From Burkholderiales bacterium (GTDB taxonomy: Bacteria; Pseudomonadota; Gammaproteobacteria; Burkholderiales; Burkholderiaceae_C), in contig JACRAY010000027.1 of NCBI GenBank assembly GCA_016213325.1, positions 1 to 64,000 of the forward strand: DNA of 64,000 nt, given 5' to 3'. The notes below the pieces were generated by a model that ran no database searches, was not told the DNA's origin, and saw only the letters and a program-made list of their open reading frames with translations. Numbering within the stretch: position 1 is the stretch's first letter; the number at the start of each line of letters is the position of its first letter. Made by a program: the position numbers and the translations under genes. Below, in pieces: positions 1 through 9,919 of this stretch.

Positions 1-42
1 CCACGCGCAGATTTGCCGCGCGGTGGTGGACCGACGAGGGTT

Positions 43-801
43 TCACCCAACCGAACGTGAAGCGCAAACCGGGCAAGCAAGATCACGCCGCACCCGCATC
101 TCGGTCCACTCCATATTGCGACCATCCAGCATCTGCAGCCGCCCGGCAAGCGAAGTACCGGTGCCGGCCAGCAGCTTCAGCGCCTCGGCGGCCTGCATCG
201 TGCCGATGATGCCGACCAGCGGCGCGAAGACGCCCATCACGGCGCAGCGCGTTTCCTCGAAGTCGTCGGCAGGCGGGAACACGCAGGCATAGCACGGCGA
301 CTGGTCGTCGCGCAGGTCGTACACGCTCAACTGCCCGTCGAATCGGATGGCGGCGCCCGCCACCAAGGGCTTGCGATGCCGCACGCAGGCGCGGTTGACG
401 GCCTGACGCGTGGCGAAGTTGTCGCTGCAGTCGATGACGACATCGGCGCTCGCCGCCAGCTTGTCGAGCATCTGCGCGTCGGCACGCGCCACCACCGGCT
501 TCACCAGCACCTCGGGGTTGATGGCTGCTATGGCCTCGCGCGCCGACAGTGCCTTCGGCTGGCCCACGCGTTCCAGGTTGTGCGCGATCTGGCGCTGCAG
601 GTTGGTGAGGTCCACGCTGTCGTGGTCCACCAGCGTGATGCGCCCGACGCCGGCGGTGCCGAGATAAAGCGCCACCGGTGAGCCGAGCCCGCCCGCGCCG
701 ATGACGACGGCGTGCGCGGCGAGCAGGCGTTCCTGCCCTTCGACGCCGATCTCCTCCAGCAGGATGTGGCGCGAGTAGCGCAGCAATTGCTCGTCGGTCA
801 T
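43..801 (-). CDS. moeB: HesA/MoeB/ThiF family sulfur-carrier adenylyltransferase
   Basis: The 252-residue product matches the usual length of MoeB/ThiF E1-like enzymes, which adenylate the C-terminal glycine of MoaD or ThiS in molybdopterin or thiamin synthesis in the cytoplasm. The nucleotide-binding loop GAGGLGSP lies near residues 35-42, followed by the conserved DxDxVDLTNLQRQ region, and two zinc-binding CxxC pairs are visible (CYAC and CPVC near the C terminus). The ATG at 801 was chosen because MTDEQLLRYSRHI is the canonical family N terminus; the longer reading frame upstream is not conserved. It is divergent from the response-regulator operon. A supply of molybdopterin fits the formate dehydrogenase locus in the same window. 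MoeB and ThiF cannot be separated safely by sequence alone, so the symbol is tentative. Confidence 0.88.
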   Translation of the reverse strand: MTDEQLLRYSRHILLEEIGVEGQERLLAAHAVVIGAGGLGSPVALYLGTAGVGRITLVDHDSVDLTNLQRQIAHNLERVGQPKALSAREAIAAINPEVLVKPVVARADAQMLDKLAASADVVIDCSDNFATRQAVNRACVRHRKPLVAGAAIRFDGQLSVYDLRDDQSPCYACVFPPADDFEETRCAVMGVFAPLVGIIGTMQAAEALKLLAGTGTSLAGRLQMLDGRNMEWTEMRVRRDLACPVCASRSVG

Positions 802-844
802 GACGCGGATTGTGCATGGGTTCGCCATGCAGGCCCGGGGCAAG

Positions 845-952
845 GCAAGTCGTTGATTTGCAAGCGGAATGCCGCACACGGGGCGCCGCGCCGCACATTT
901 TTCTTGTACTTCGCGCAGCACCCGCTTTGCGCAAGCCGTTGATTCACAAGCG
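845..952. promoter_or_regulatory. Paired 22-bp direct repeats upstream of the sigma-54 promoter (candidate activator sites)
   Basis: Two copies of a 22-bp sequence sharing the core CGTTGATT and flanked by GCAAG and CAAGCG occupy 845-866 and 931-952. They match at 19 of 22 positions and start 86 bp apart. The downstream copy ends 10 bp before the -24 element and the upstream copy lies roughly 120-145 bp before the predicted transcription start, a normal distance for enhancer sites of NtrC-family activators. The natural candidate to bind them is the activator encoded at 5219-6631. Binding is inference. Confidence 0.5.
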
Positions 953-961
953 TTTTCTAGC

Positions 962-976
962 TGGCACGCCTGATGC
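962..976 (+). promoter_or_regulatory. Sigma-54 (-24/-12) promoter
   Basis: The sequence TGGCACGCCTGATGC has the invariant GG and GC dinucleotides exactly 10 bp apart and matches the consensus TGGCACRNNNNTTGC at all but one defined position (A for the first T of the -12 TTGC). Predicted transcription would start near 988, which rules out the ATG at 973 and supports the ATG at 1009 as start of the first response regulator. An NtrC-type activator gene lies 4 kb away in the same block. Confidence 0.75.
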
Positions 977-1008
977 GTTGGCTTGCACAAACGAAGCTTG
1001 CCGACATC

Positions 1009-1437
1009 ATGAAAACCACACCCAAGATCCTGATCGTCGACGACGAGGAAATCATCCGGCTGAGCTACGAGCGCATCCTCGAAGGTGCGCATTGCCGGGT
1101 GCAGGCGGTGTGGACCTGGGACCAGGTCAACCGCGCGATGCAGGAAGAACCCTTCGACATCGTGCTGCTGGACCTGCGCATGCCCGGCATGGACGGCATC
1201 GACGTGCTGCGTGAACTCAAGGCGCGCTGGCCGGGCAGCGAAGTGATCGTGATCACCGGCTACCCCACGCTCGAATCGGTCAAGCAGGCCGTCTCGCTCG
1301 GCGCTTTCGACTACCTCGCCAAGCCCGTCGGCCCGGCGCAAGTGATCGCCGCTGCCAACGCCGCGATGCTGCACAAGCAGTGGGCGCTGCAGCGCGAGAT
1401 TCCGGATCAACCCAACCTGAAAGGGGAAGCATCATGA
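1009..1437 (+). CDS. Single-domain response regulator
   Basis: A 142-residue receiver (CheY-like) domain without an output domain. The acidic pair is in ILIVDDEE (residues 8-15), the phosphoacceptor is Asp55 in LLDLRMPG, the switch Thr is in VITGYP and the conserved Lys in DYLAKPV. It is the first gene after the sigma-54 promoter and overlaps the next response regulator by an ATGA. Stand-alone receivers usually act as phosphotransfer intermediates or bind a partner protein, so it may share the kinase encoded at 6628-8208. The start at 1009 rather than 973 follows from the promoter position. The partner is not shown by sequence. Confidence 0.88.
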   Translation: MKTTPKILIVDDEEIIRLSYERILEGAHCRVQAVWTWDQVNRAMQEEPFDIVLLDLRMPGMDGIDVLRELKARWPGSEVIVITGYPTLESVKQAVSLGAFDYLAKPVGPAQVIAAANAAMLHKQWALQREIPDQPNLKGEAS

Positions 1438-2174
1438 CAGCACTCCGCAAGCTCCTGGTCGTCGACGACGATCCCGTGGTGGGCGCAAGCTTCAAGCGCG
1501 TCCTGTCCGGCAAGGGCTACATCGTGGTGGCCGCCGAGAACGGCGCCGTGGCGCTCGAACGCCTCAAGGCCGAGAAGTTCGACGCCGTGTTCACCGACCT
1601 GCGCATGCCCGGCATGGACGGCGTGCAGGTGGCCGAGCGCGTGCGCGCCGAGCAGCCGTGGACCCCGGTGGTCATCGTCACCGGCTACGGCTCGCCGGCC
1701 AGCGAAGAACGCGCCCGCGCCGCCGGCGTGACCGAGTTCCTGCACAAGCCGCTGTCGCCCGAGGAGATCGAGGACAGCGCCGCCAAGGCCGTGCGCACGG
1801 TGCCCGAAGCCATGCCGCAAGCCGTGGCCGAGGCGCAGCCCGCGACCCCGCCGCCCGCCGCAGAAGCACCGGCCGAAAAGAGCCACCTGTGGCGCAACAT
1901 GGCGCTGTTCCTGGCCGGCCCGTTCATCGGCCTGCTGTATGCGGTGCTGCTGCCCTTCGTCGGCATCGGCCTGCTGGCATGGGAAGCCGCCCAGGCCGCG
2001 ATGGCGAAGTACCCGAAGGTGCGCTCGGCTGCCGACGCCGGCAAGGTGGCGCTGAAGATGGTGGCCACGCCCTTCATCGGCCTCGCCTACATCATCGTGC
2101 TGCCGTTCGCCGGGCTCGCCGCACTGGCATGGCTCGGGGCGAAGGCGGTCTTCGGGCGCACCCGCACCGAGTGA
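1434..2174 (+). CDS. Response regulator with a C-terminal membrane-associated domain
   Basis: Residues 1-120 form a receiver domain (LLVVDDDP, phosphoacceptor Asp55 in FTDLRMPG, Thr in VTGYG, Lys in LHKPLS). An Ala/Pro/Glu-rich linker (about 125-150) leads to a hydrophobic module with two similar segments, GPFIGLLYAVLLPFVG and TPFIGLAYIIVLPFAG, separated by a short amphipathic stretch, so the tail looks like a duplicated membrane hairpin. No DNA-binding or enzymatic output is present. The start overlaps the preceding stop (ATGA) and has the Shine-Dalgarno AAGGGGAAG. A receiver tied to the membrane within a cytochrome operon suggests local control of an electron-transfer complex; that is inference. 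Confidence 0.85.
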   Translation: MTALRKLLVVDDDPVVGASFKRVLSGKGYIVVAAENGAVALERLKAEKFDAVFTDLRMPGMDGVQVAERVRAEQPWTPVVIVTGYGSPASEERARAAGVTEFLHKPLSPEEIEDSAAKAVRTVPEAMPQAVAEAQPATPPPAAEAPAEKSHLWRNMALFLAGPFIGLLYAVLLPFVGIGLLAWEAAQAAMAKYPKVRSAADAGKVALKMVATPFIGLAYIIVLPFAGLAALAWLGAKAVFGRTRTE

Positions 2175-2185
2175 CGGAGGACGAC

Positions 2186-3505
2186 ATGACACTCAGCCGC
2201 TCGCTGAAGCTCGCCGCGCTGGCCCTGGTGTTCGCACTCGGGGCCGGCGCGGCGGCCGCCGCCGACTCGAAGAAAGAGCCCACGCTGTCGAAGGAAGACC
2301 AGGCCTGCTTGTCGTGCCACGCCAAGCCGGGCATGCGCAAGGCGCTCGGTGACGGCGAGTCCCTGTCCCTGTACGTCGCGCCGCAGGCCTTCGCCGCGTC
2401 GCGCCACAACTCCGAAGGGTGTGAAGGCTGCCACTCGCAGATCGACAACAAGACGCACGGCAAGGTGGTGAAGGACGTCGCCAGCCGCCGTGCGTACGCG
2501 CGCGAGGTGATGGAAACCTGCCGCGACTGCCACAAGAAGACCATGAAGCAGTACGACGACAGCGTGCACGCGGCGCTGGTGCGCGAAGGCAGCGGCAAGG
2601 CGCCCCTGTGCTCCGACTGCCACGACCCGCACGCCACCCGCTCGGCCAAGGATGCCCCGGCGGCCGGTACGGACACCGCCAGCGTGCAGTGCGCCAACTG
2701 CCACAAGCCGCTCGTCGAAGCGTTTGCGGGCAGCGTGCACGCGCTGGCCGGCGATGAAGCGCTCGACTGCAAGGATTGCCACCGCACGCACGACATCAAG
2801 GCCGCGGCCGTCGGCACGCACCTGCGCACCCAGTGCGTCTCGTGCCACAAGGAAGCCGTGGCCGCGCACGCGAGCTGGCTGCCGAACTCGGCTCGCCACC
2901 TCGAAGCTATCGCCTGCGCGGCGTGCCATGCGCCCGGTGCCACCCGTCGCGTCGACCTGCGCCTGTTCGAAGCGGCGCCTGGCGGCAAGGCCGTCGAGAA
3001 GGTCGGCGTGCCGCAATTCGTCAACTTCACCAGCACCGCCGGCACCGCGGGACTCGACGGCCGCGCGCTGTGGAGCCTGCTGCAGGACCTGAACCGCGAC
3101 CCCGCCGAGAGCCGCACCTTCGTGCGCGGCCGCCTCGAAGTGGCCAACGGCGTCCAGTCGCACTCGCTGGCCAAGGGCAAGGCGCTGAAGGACTGCGCCA
3201 CCTGCCACAAGCCGGGTGCCGCCGCCTTCCAGGGCGTGACCATCAGCATGGTGGGCGCCGACGGCCGGCCGGTGCGGCAGGCCGCGAGCGCGGGCATCCT
3301 GGGTTCGCTGGAGTCGCTCGGCTCGGTCGGCGGCTTCTACGCGATCGGCAGCACCCGCATCAAGGTGCTCGACTGGCTGCTGGTGATGGCGGTCGGCGCG
3401 GGTATCGCGCTGCCCGGCGCCCACCTGGCCGCCAAGCTCGTCACCGCGCGGCGCCGCGCCCGGGCGGCGGCCGTTGAAGAACCGAACACCGATGGAGGAA
3501 TGTGA
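2186..3505 (+). CDS. Membrane-anchored nonahaem cytochrome c
   Basis: The 439-residue protein starts with a Sec signal peptide (about residues 1-27, ending in AAAA) and carries nine CxxCH motifs: CLSCH, CEGCH, CRDCH, CSDCH, CANCH, CKDCH, CVSCH, CAACH and CATCH. A single hydrophobic helix near residues 385-410 followed by an Arg-rich tail would anchor it with the haems in the periplasm. It belongs loosely to the cytochrome c3/NapC-NrfB-like multihaem group, but no catalytic motif identifies a substrate. It overlaps the cytochrome b gene by 4 bp and follows a GGAGG Shine-Dalgarno. It probably passes electrons between the quinol pool (through the cytochrome b) and a periplasmic acceptor or donor. 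Confidence 0.88.
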   Translation: MTLSRSLKLAALALVFALGAGAAAAADSKKEPTLSKEDQACLSCHAKPGMRKALGDGESLSLYVAPQAFAASRHNSEGCEGCHSQIDNKTHGKVVKDVASRRAYAREVMETCRDCHKKTMKQYDDSVHAALVREGSGKAPLCSDCHDPHATRSAKDAPAAGTDTASVQCANCHKPLVEAFAGSVHALAGDEALDCKDCHRTHDIKAAAVGTHLRTQCVSCHKEAVAAHASWLPNSARHLEAIACAACHAPGATRRVDLRLFEAAPGGKAVEKVGVPQFVNFTSTAGTAGLDGRALWSLLQDLNRDPAESRTFVRGRLEVANGVQSHSLAKGKALKDCATCHKPGAAAFQGVTISMVGADGRPVRQAASAGILGSLESLGSVGGFYAIGSTRIKVLDWLLVMAVGAGIALPGAHLAAKLVTARRRARAAAVEEPNTDGGM

Positions 3506-4158
3506 TGCGCGAACTCTATGTCAACCCGCTTCCGGTCCGCATCTGGCACTGGGCCAATGCCGTCCTGTTCATCGTGCTGGTCGCCTCGGGCGTGCAGGTT
3601 CGCTACCTGGACCTGTTCGACGTGCTGCCGTTCGGCACGGCCGTGACCCTGCACAACTGGGCCGGCTTCGCGCTCATCGCCAACTTCTTCGTGTGGCTGC
3701 TGTTCTACCTGTTCTCGGAGCGCAACCGCGCCTACCACCCCGAGTTCAACCTGCTGAAGCAGGCACGCGCGTCGATGGCTCAGATGAAGTACTACGGCTG
3801 GGGCATGTTCCACGGCGAGCAGAACCCGCACCGCATCGACCCGTACGACAAGTTCAACCCGCTGCAGCGCACCCTGTACCAGATCCTCATGCTCTTCATG
3901 CTGCCGCTGCAGTTCGCGACCGGCCTGATGATGTGGGACACGAAGCGCTTCGCGGTGGCCATCGACATGGTGGGCGGCCTGCGCGTGGTGTCCACGGTGC
4001 ACGTGTTGATCTTCATCTTCTTCGTGTTCTACCTGTTCTTCCACCCCTACCTGACCACGCTGGGCCACACGCCGACGGCGCACATCAAGGCCATGTGGAC
4101 GGGCTACGAAGAGGTGGAAGCCGACGACGATTCCACAGCGAAAGGAGCTACCTCATGA
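3502..4158 (+). CDS. Cytochrome b561-type membrane subunit
   Basis: A 218-residue integral membrane protein with four to five hydrophobic helices and candidate haem ligand histidines in RIWHWAN, LHNWAG, STVHVL and FFHPY, typical of the di-haem cytochrome b subunits that link periplasmic cytochromes or dehydrogenases to the quinone pool. It sits between the nonahaem cytochrome and a monohaem cytochrome with ATGA overlaps on both sides, so the three are probably made together as one complex. Substrate and direction of electron flow cannot be read from the sequence. Confidence 0.87.
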   Translation: MMRELYVNPLPVRIWHWANAVLFIVLVASGVQVRYLDLFDVLPFGTAVTLHNWAGFALIANFFVWLLFYLFSERNRAYHPEFNLLKQARASMAQMKYYGWGMFHGEQNPHRIDPYDKFNPLQRTLYQILMLFMLPLQFATGLMMWDTKRFAVAIDMVGGLRVVSTVHVLIFIFFVFYLFFHPYLTTLGHTPTAHIKAMWTGYEEVEADDDSTAKGATS

Positions 4159-4490
4159 CAGCCAAGACCCTGGCGGCCGCCGCCGCCGTCCTGTTCACCC
4201 TGGCACTGCCGGCCGGCGCGGCCGTCGACGCCGACGGCGCCACCAAGCTGGCCAAGGACAGCAGCTGCACCAAGTGCCACACCGTGGACAAGGCCAAGAA
4301 GGGCCCGGCCTACCAGAAGATCGCCGCCAAGTTCAAGGGCAAGGCCGACGCCGAGGCGAAGCTCATGGACTACGTCACCAGGAGCCCCAAGGTGAAGCTG
4401 GAAGACGGCACCGAGGAAGAGCACGCCGCCGTGAAGACCAAGGACGCTGCCCAGGTGCGCAACCTGGTGCAGTGGATCCTCGCGCAATAA
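4155..4490 (+). CDS. Small class I cytochrome c
   Basis: A 111-residue protein with a Sec signal peptide (to about residue 24) and one CTKCH haem site. No sixth-ligand Met is evident in the C-terminal half, so axial ligation is uncertain. Shine-Dalgarno AAAGGAG precedes the ATG, which overlaps the cytochrome b stop codon. It is the last gene of the operon and is followed by a strong terminator. It is likely the soluble periplasmic electron carrier of the complex. Confidence 0.87.
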   Translation: MTAKTLAAAAAVLFTLALPAGAAVDADGATKLAKDSSCTKCHTVDKAKKGPAYQKIAAKFKGKADAEAKLMDYVTRSPKVKLEDGTEEEHAAVKTKDAAQVRNLVQWILAQ

Positions 4491-4518
4491 CTAGAAGAAG
4501 CTACGACACTCCAGTCCT

Positions 4519-4546
4519 GGGGCCGGCAAGCGCGGCCCCTTTTTTC
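4519..4546 (+). terminator. Rho-independent terminator of the cytochrome operon
   Basis: A GGGGCCG / CGGCCCC hairpin with a short loop is followed directly by TTTTTT. It closes the operon that begins at the sigma-54 promoter, 28 bp after the last stop codon. Confidence 0.85.
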
Positions 4547-4570
4547 ATTTCCCCTGCTTTGCGGGACGGC

Positions 4571-5215
4571 TCAACTCCAGGCCGACGAGTGCCACAACGC
4601 GGCGAAGAAGTGACAGGTGGTGCCACCGAGCACCAGCAGGTGCCAGACAAAATGCGCATAGCGCAGCCTTGAGTCGAACAGGAACACCACGGCGCCGGCG
4701 GTGTACGACAAGCCGCCTGCTACCAGCCACCCGATGCCGGCCGGCGACATCCGCTCCACCAGCGGCGCCATGGCCACCAGGGCAACCCATCCCATCGCCA
4801 CGTACAGCCCGGTCGACCACAGCGGATGCTGCAGGCGATTGAACAATTTCGCGGCCATGCCCAGCGCCGCTGCGGTCCAGACCACCCCGAACAGGGACCA
4901 GCCCCACGCGCCGCGCAGCACGCCGAGCGCAAAGGGCATGTAGCTGCCTGCGATGAAGAGGTAGATCGACGCATGGTCGAGGCGATTGAACCAGCTCTTG
5001 GCAGCGCCGGCGGGCAGCGCGTGATAGAGGGTCGACACCAGGTAGAGCACGATCGCGGTGCCGCCGAAGAGGCTGGCGCCCACGACGTCAGCCGCGCTGC
5101 CTCGAAGCGCTGCGTGCTGTACCAGGATCGGCAGCGCAGCCACCGCCAGGACGAGCCCCAGGCCATGGCTCAATGCGTTGGCGAGTTCCTCGCCCAAGGT
5201 TTGTTCGCGCAACAT
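4571..5215 (-). CDS. Haemolysin III / YqfA family membrane protein
   Basis: A 214-residue protein with seven hydrophobic helices and the family motifs SHGLG near the N terminus, STLYHALP, FNRLDHASIYLFIAGSY in the middle and an HxxWHLxVLxGxxxH-like end (HFVWHLLVLGGTTCHFFA). These are the conserved histidines and Asp of the HlyIII/PAQR superfamily, thought to bind zinc. Its true role in most bacteria is membrane lipid homeostasis rather than haemolysis. It lies 3 bp after the sigma-54 activator on the same strand and may be co-transcribed. Confidence 0.9.
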   Translation of the reverse strand: MLREQTLGEELANALSHGLGLVLAVAALPILVQHAALRGSAADVVGASLFGGTAIVLYLVSTLYHALPAGAAKSWFNRLDHASIYLFIAGSYMPFALGVLRGAWGWSLFGVVWTAAALGMAAKLFNRLQHPLWSTGLYVAMGWVALVAMAPLVERMSPAGIGWLVAGGLSYTAGAVVFLFDSRLRYAHFVWHLLVLGGTTCHFFAALWHSSAWS

Positions 5216-5218
5216 CCC

Positions 5219-6627
<1,409 letters not shown>

Positions 6628-6631
<4 letters not shown>

Positions 6632-8208
6632 GCGGCGTCCTCCGTGGCCAGCGCCAGCGGCAGGAACACGCGGAAGGTGCTGCCTTCGCCCACCGTGCTT
6701 TCGACCTCGATGTCGCCGCCGTGCGCCTTGACGATGCCGTAGGTCACCGACAGCCCGAGGCCGGTGCCCTTGCCGACTTCCTTGGAAGTGAAGAACGGGT
6801 CGAAGATGCGCTTCAGGTTCTCGCGCGGGATGCCGCAGCCGGTGTCGCTGATCGCGATCTCGACGGCGTTGCGTTCGCGGTGCAGTTTCGTGCGCAGCAC
6901 GATGCGCCCGGCGCCGGCGATGGCCTGCTGCGCGTTCACCAGGATGTTCATCAGCACCTGCTTCACCAGGTCGGGGTCGCCGGCCAGCGGTGGCACGTCC
7001 GGGTCGAGCTCGGTCTCGATGGCTACGCCTTGCAGCGCTGCCGACCGTTCCACGAAACGCACCGTCTCGCCGGCCAGCTGGTTCAGGTCCAGCTCGATCT
7101 TCTGCGGCGGCTTCTCTCGCGCGAAGTCGAGCAGGCGGCGGATGATGCTGGCGCAGCGGCGCGTCTCGCGGATCACCAGGTCGAGGTCTTCGGCATCCTG
7201 GCTGCCCGCGGGCATCTTCTGGCGCATCAGTGATGTGAAGGTGAGCACGCCGGTCAGCGGGTTGTTCAGTTCGTGCGCGATGCCGGCCGCCAGCTGCCCG
7301 ATGGCGGCGAGCTTCTCGCCGCGCGCCACCTCGGCCTCGGCCACCCGCAGTTCCGCGGTGCGCTGCTCCACCTTCTCGCCCAGCGTCTTCACCCAGTCCT
7401 CCAGCTCGCCGCGCGACTTCTTCAGGGCTGCCATCATGGCGTTGGTCGACTCGGCCAGCCGCCCGAACTCGTCCTCGCTGCGCACGGGAATAGGCCGCTC
7501 GAAGTCGCCCGCCGCCAGCCGTTGCGCAGCCCGTGACAGGTCGCCCAGCGGCACGTACACCATGCAGCGCAGCAGCCACCCCGCCGACAGCGCCACCAGC
7601 GCAACGAAGCCCGCGGACACCGCGATCATGTTGACCACGTGCGCCTGCATGGTCTGGTTGATCTCGTCCAGCGAGTAGGTGATGTCGACCACGCCCAGCA
7701 CCGACTGGCTCGCCGGGTGCTTGTGGCACGACGCACTGGAGCACGTCGGGTCGTTGCGGATGACCTCCATGTTCCCCAGCAGCTGGCCGCCGCCGGGGGC
7801 GTCGTAGATGCGCCACTTCTTGTGGTTGGGGATGTCCCTGAGCACGCGATCGCCCTGGTGGCAGCTGGAGCAGTGCTCCGCGTCCTTGTCGATGCGCTCG
7901 CCGATCTCGCCGGGCACGTTGGAGTGCGCGATCATCCCGCCCTTGTCGAGCACCCGCACGCGGCGGATGCCGGCCTGCTTGGCGACGTCGTCGATGATCT
8001 TGTCGACGATGTCGGGTTCGTCCATCAGCATCGCGTGGCGCGTGCTGCGCTCGATCACCTGCGACAGCTGCTCCATGTGCGTCACCATCGTGCGCAGCTG
8101 CTCCTCGCGCTCCTGGCGCACCAGCAGCACCACGAAGAGGGTCATCGTGGCGCCGAGGAGGAGGGCCAGGGCGAGGCTGACCTTGAACTGGAGGGTTTTT
8201 GGCGACAT
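6628..8208 (-). CDS. Sensor histidine kinase with a di-haem c-type periplasmic domain
   Basis: The 526-residue kinase has a first membrane helix (about 10-31), a periplasmic region, a second helix (about 192-218), HAMP, HisKA with AAGIAHELNNPLTGVL and a HATPase domain (DTGCGIP, GTGLGLSVTYGIV). The periplasmic region carries a canonical haem site CSSCH at 113-117 and a CX4CH site (CSSASCH) at 156-162, so it probably binds covalent haem c and reads redox state or a gaseous ligand. The start MSPKTL at 8208 puts the helix at the correct distance; a longer frame to 8256 reads through a terminator-proximal region. It is paired with the NtrC-type regulator by an ATGA overlap. Confidence 0.93.
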
Positions 8209-8257
8209 GCCGTCAGCAAGTCTGCGCGCCGGCCGCAACCTCCCGTTTGACCGCAAA

Positions 8258-8283
8258 CAAAAAAGCCGGCTTTCGCCGGCTTC
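8258..8283 (-). terminator. Rho-independent terminator downstream of ctpA
   Basis: Read on the minus strand, GAAGCCGGC / GCCGGCTT forms a tight hairpin followed by a run of six T residues. It separates ctpA from the downstream kinase gene, so the kinase-regulator pair must have its own promoter in the remaining 50 bp or depend on read-through. Confidence 0.85.
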
Positions 8284-8307
8284 CCTGGGTCGCTGCCTGA
8301 AGGCAGG

Positions 8308-9750
8308 TCAATTGTCCTTCTTGCCTTCCTTGTTCTCGACCACCTGGGTCTTGCTCACCAGGACCGGGCGGCCCTTGAGCTGGTTGAGCGCCTGCACCAG
8401 CTGGAAGTCCTTGTCGCTGCCGAATTCGGGCAGGCGGCTGCGGTCGCTGGGGCCCTTCTTCGCCTCTTCCTCGGCCTTCTTGCGGGCTTCCTCGCGCGCC
8501 TTCTCGCGGGTGGCGTCCTTGTTCTCGGGGCCCTGGCCGCTGCCGAGGTGCTTGTCGAGGTCGGCTTCGCGCGTGCGCAGCACGGCGAACACGTTGCCTT
8601 CTTCGGTCTCGTCGACCAGCACGTCGGGCACGATGCCCTTGGCCTGGATCGACTTGCCCGTGGGCGTGTAGTAGCGCGCCGTCGTCAGCTTCAGGCCGGT
8701 GTCGGGGCCGAGCGGGCGCACCGTCTGCACCGAGCCCTTGCCGAAGGTCTGGCTGCCGATGATGGTGGCACGCTTGTGGTCCTGCAGGGCGCCCGCGACG
8801 ATCTCGCTCGCGGAGGCCGAGCCTTCGTTCACCAGCACCACCAGCGGCACGTGCTTCAGCTGGGCCGGCAGGCGGCGCAGCGGGTCGGAGCCGGCGCGGC
8901 GCTGGTAGAACTCCGGAGCGGCGCGGTAGACGAACTTGCTCTCCGCCAGCTGGCCGTTGGTCGAAACCACCGGCACGCCATCGGGCAGGAACGCGGCAGA
9001 CACGGCCACGGCCGCGTCGAGCAGGCCGCCCGGGTCGTTGCGCAGGTCCAGCACCAGGCCGCGCAGGTTGGGTTCGGCCTTGTACAGCTCATCCACCTTG
9101 CGCACGAAGTCGTCGACGGTGCGCTCCTGGAACTGCGACAGGCGGATCCAGCCGTAGCCCGGCTCGATCATCTTGCCCTTGACCGACTGGGTCTTGATCT
9201 CTTCGCGGGTGATCGTCACCGGGAACGAGCGGTTCTCGTCCTTGCGGTAGATCGTGAGCATCACCTTGGTGTTGGGCTCGCCGCGCATGCGCTTGACCGC
9301 CTCGGACAGCGACAGGCCCTTGACGGCGGTGTCGTCGATCTTGGTGATCAGGTCGCCCGGCTTCAGGCCGGCCCGGTAGGCGGGGGAACCTTCGATGGGC
9401 GAGACCACCTTGACCAGGCCGTCTTCCTGGGAAATCTCGATGCCCACGCCGACGAACTTGCCGGACGTGCCCTCGCGGAATTCCTTGAAGGACTTCTTGT
9501 CGAAGTACTGCGAATGGGGATCGAGGCTGGCCACCATGCCGGCGATGGCATCGGTGATCAGCTTCTTCTCGTCGATCGGCTCGACGTAGTCGGTCTTCAC
9601 CATGCTGAAGACGGCCGCCAGCTGCTGCAGCTCTTCCAGGGGAAGGGGCGCCAGCTGGCCGCGCGCGACGGTCTGCAACGAGACCGTTGTGAGCGCACCG
9701 GCCAATGCGCCTACGGAAATCCAGCCGGCTATCTTCAGGTTCTGCCTCAT
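8308..9750 (-). CDS. ctpA: S41-family C-terminal processing peptidase
   Basis: The 480-residue protein has an N-terminal signal/anchor (about 8-30), a PDZ domain (about 95-175, with the GVGIEIS and GLKPGDLITKID stretches) and the S41 catalytic core with Ser in NEGSASASEIVAG and Lys in SQTFGKGSVQT, the Ser/Lys dyad of tail-specific proteases. The Lys/Glu/Ala-rich C-terminal region is typical of CtpA/Prc homologues in Betaproteobacteria. It acts in the periplasm on membrane or envelope proteins. It lies downstream of gpmA on the same strand. Confidence 0.95.
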   Translation of the reverse strand: MRQNLKIAGWISVGALAGALTTVSLQTVARGQLAPLPLEELQQLAAVFSMVKTDYVEPIDEKKLITDAIAGMVASLDPHSQYFDKKSFKEFREGTSGKFVGVGIEISQEDGLVKVVSPIEGSPAYRAGLKPGDLITKIDDTAVKGLSLSEAVKRMRGEPNTKVMLTIYRKDENRSFPVTITREEIKTQSVKGKMIEPGYGWIRLSQFQERTVDDFVRKVDELYKAEPNLRGLVLDLRNDPGGLLDAAVAVSAAFLPDGVPVVSTNGQLAESKFVYRAAPEFYQRRAGSDPLRRLPAQLKHVPLVVLVNEGSASASEIVAGALQDHKRATIIGSQTFGKGSVQTVRPLGPDTGLKLTTARYYTPTGKSIQAKGIVPDVLVDETEEGNVFAVLRTREADLDKHLGSGQGPENKDATREKAREEARKKAEEEAKKGPSDRSRLPEFGSDKDFQLVQALNQLKGRPVLVSKTQVVENKEGKKDN

Positions 9751-9919
9751 GCTACGTCCAGGGTCCTCTCGTCAATATACACCGCAAGAACTTCTCTGAC
9801 GCAGCGGGGCGTCCCGGGTTCCCTTCATGTGGGTCGAATGTCCGTGAAAAATGCTCGGAATGCCTGCCTGGGGGTGCGGACGGTGGCTGTAGGACGTTTT
9901 CGACGCCTTGGGCCGGACG

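Noticed and set aside
973..1008. Earlier ATG of the first response regulator
   Set aside because: It overlaps the -12 element of the sigma-54 promoter and so lies upstream of the predicted transcript start.
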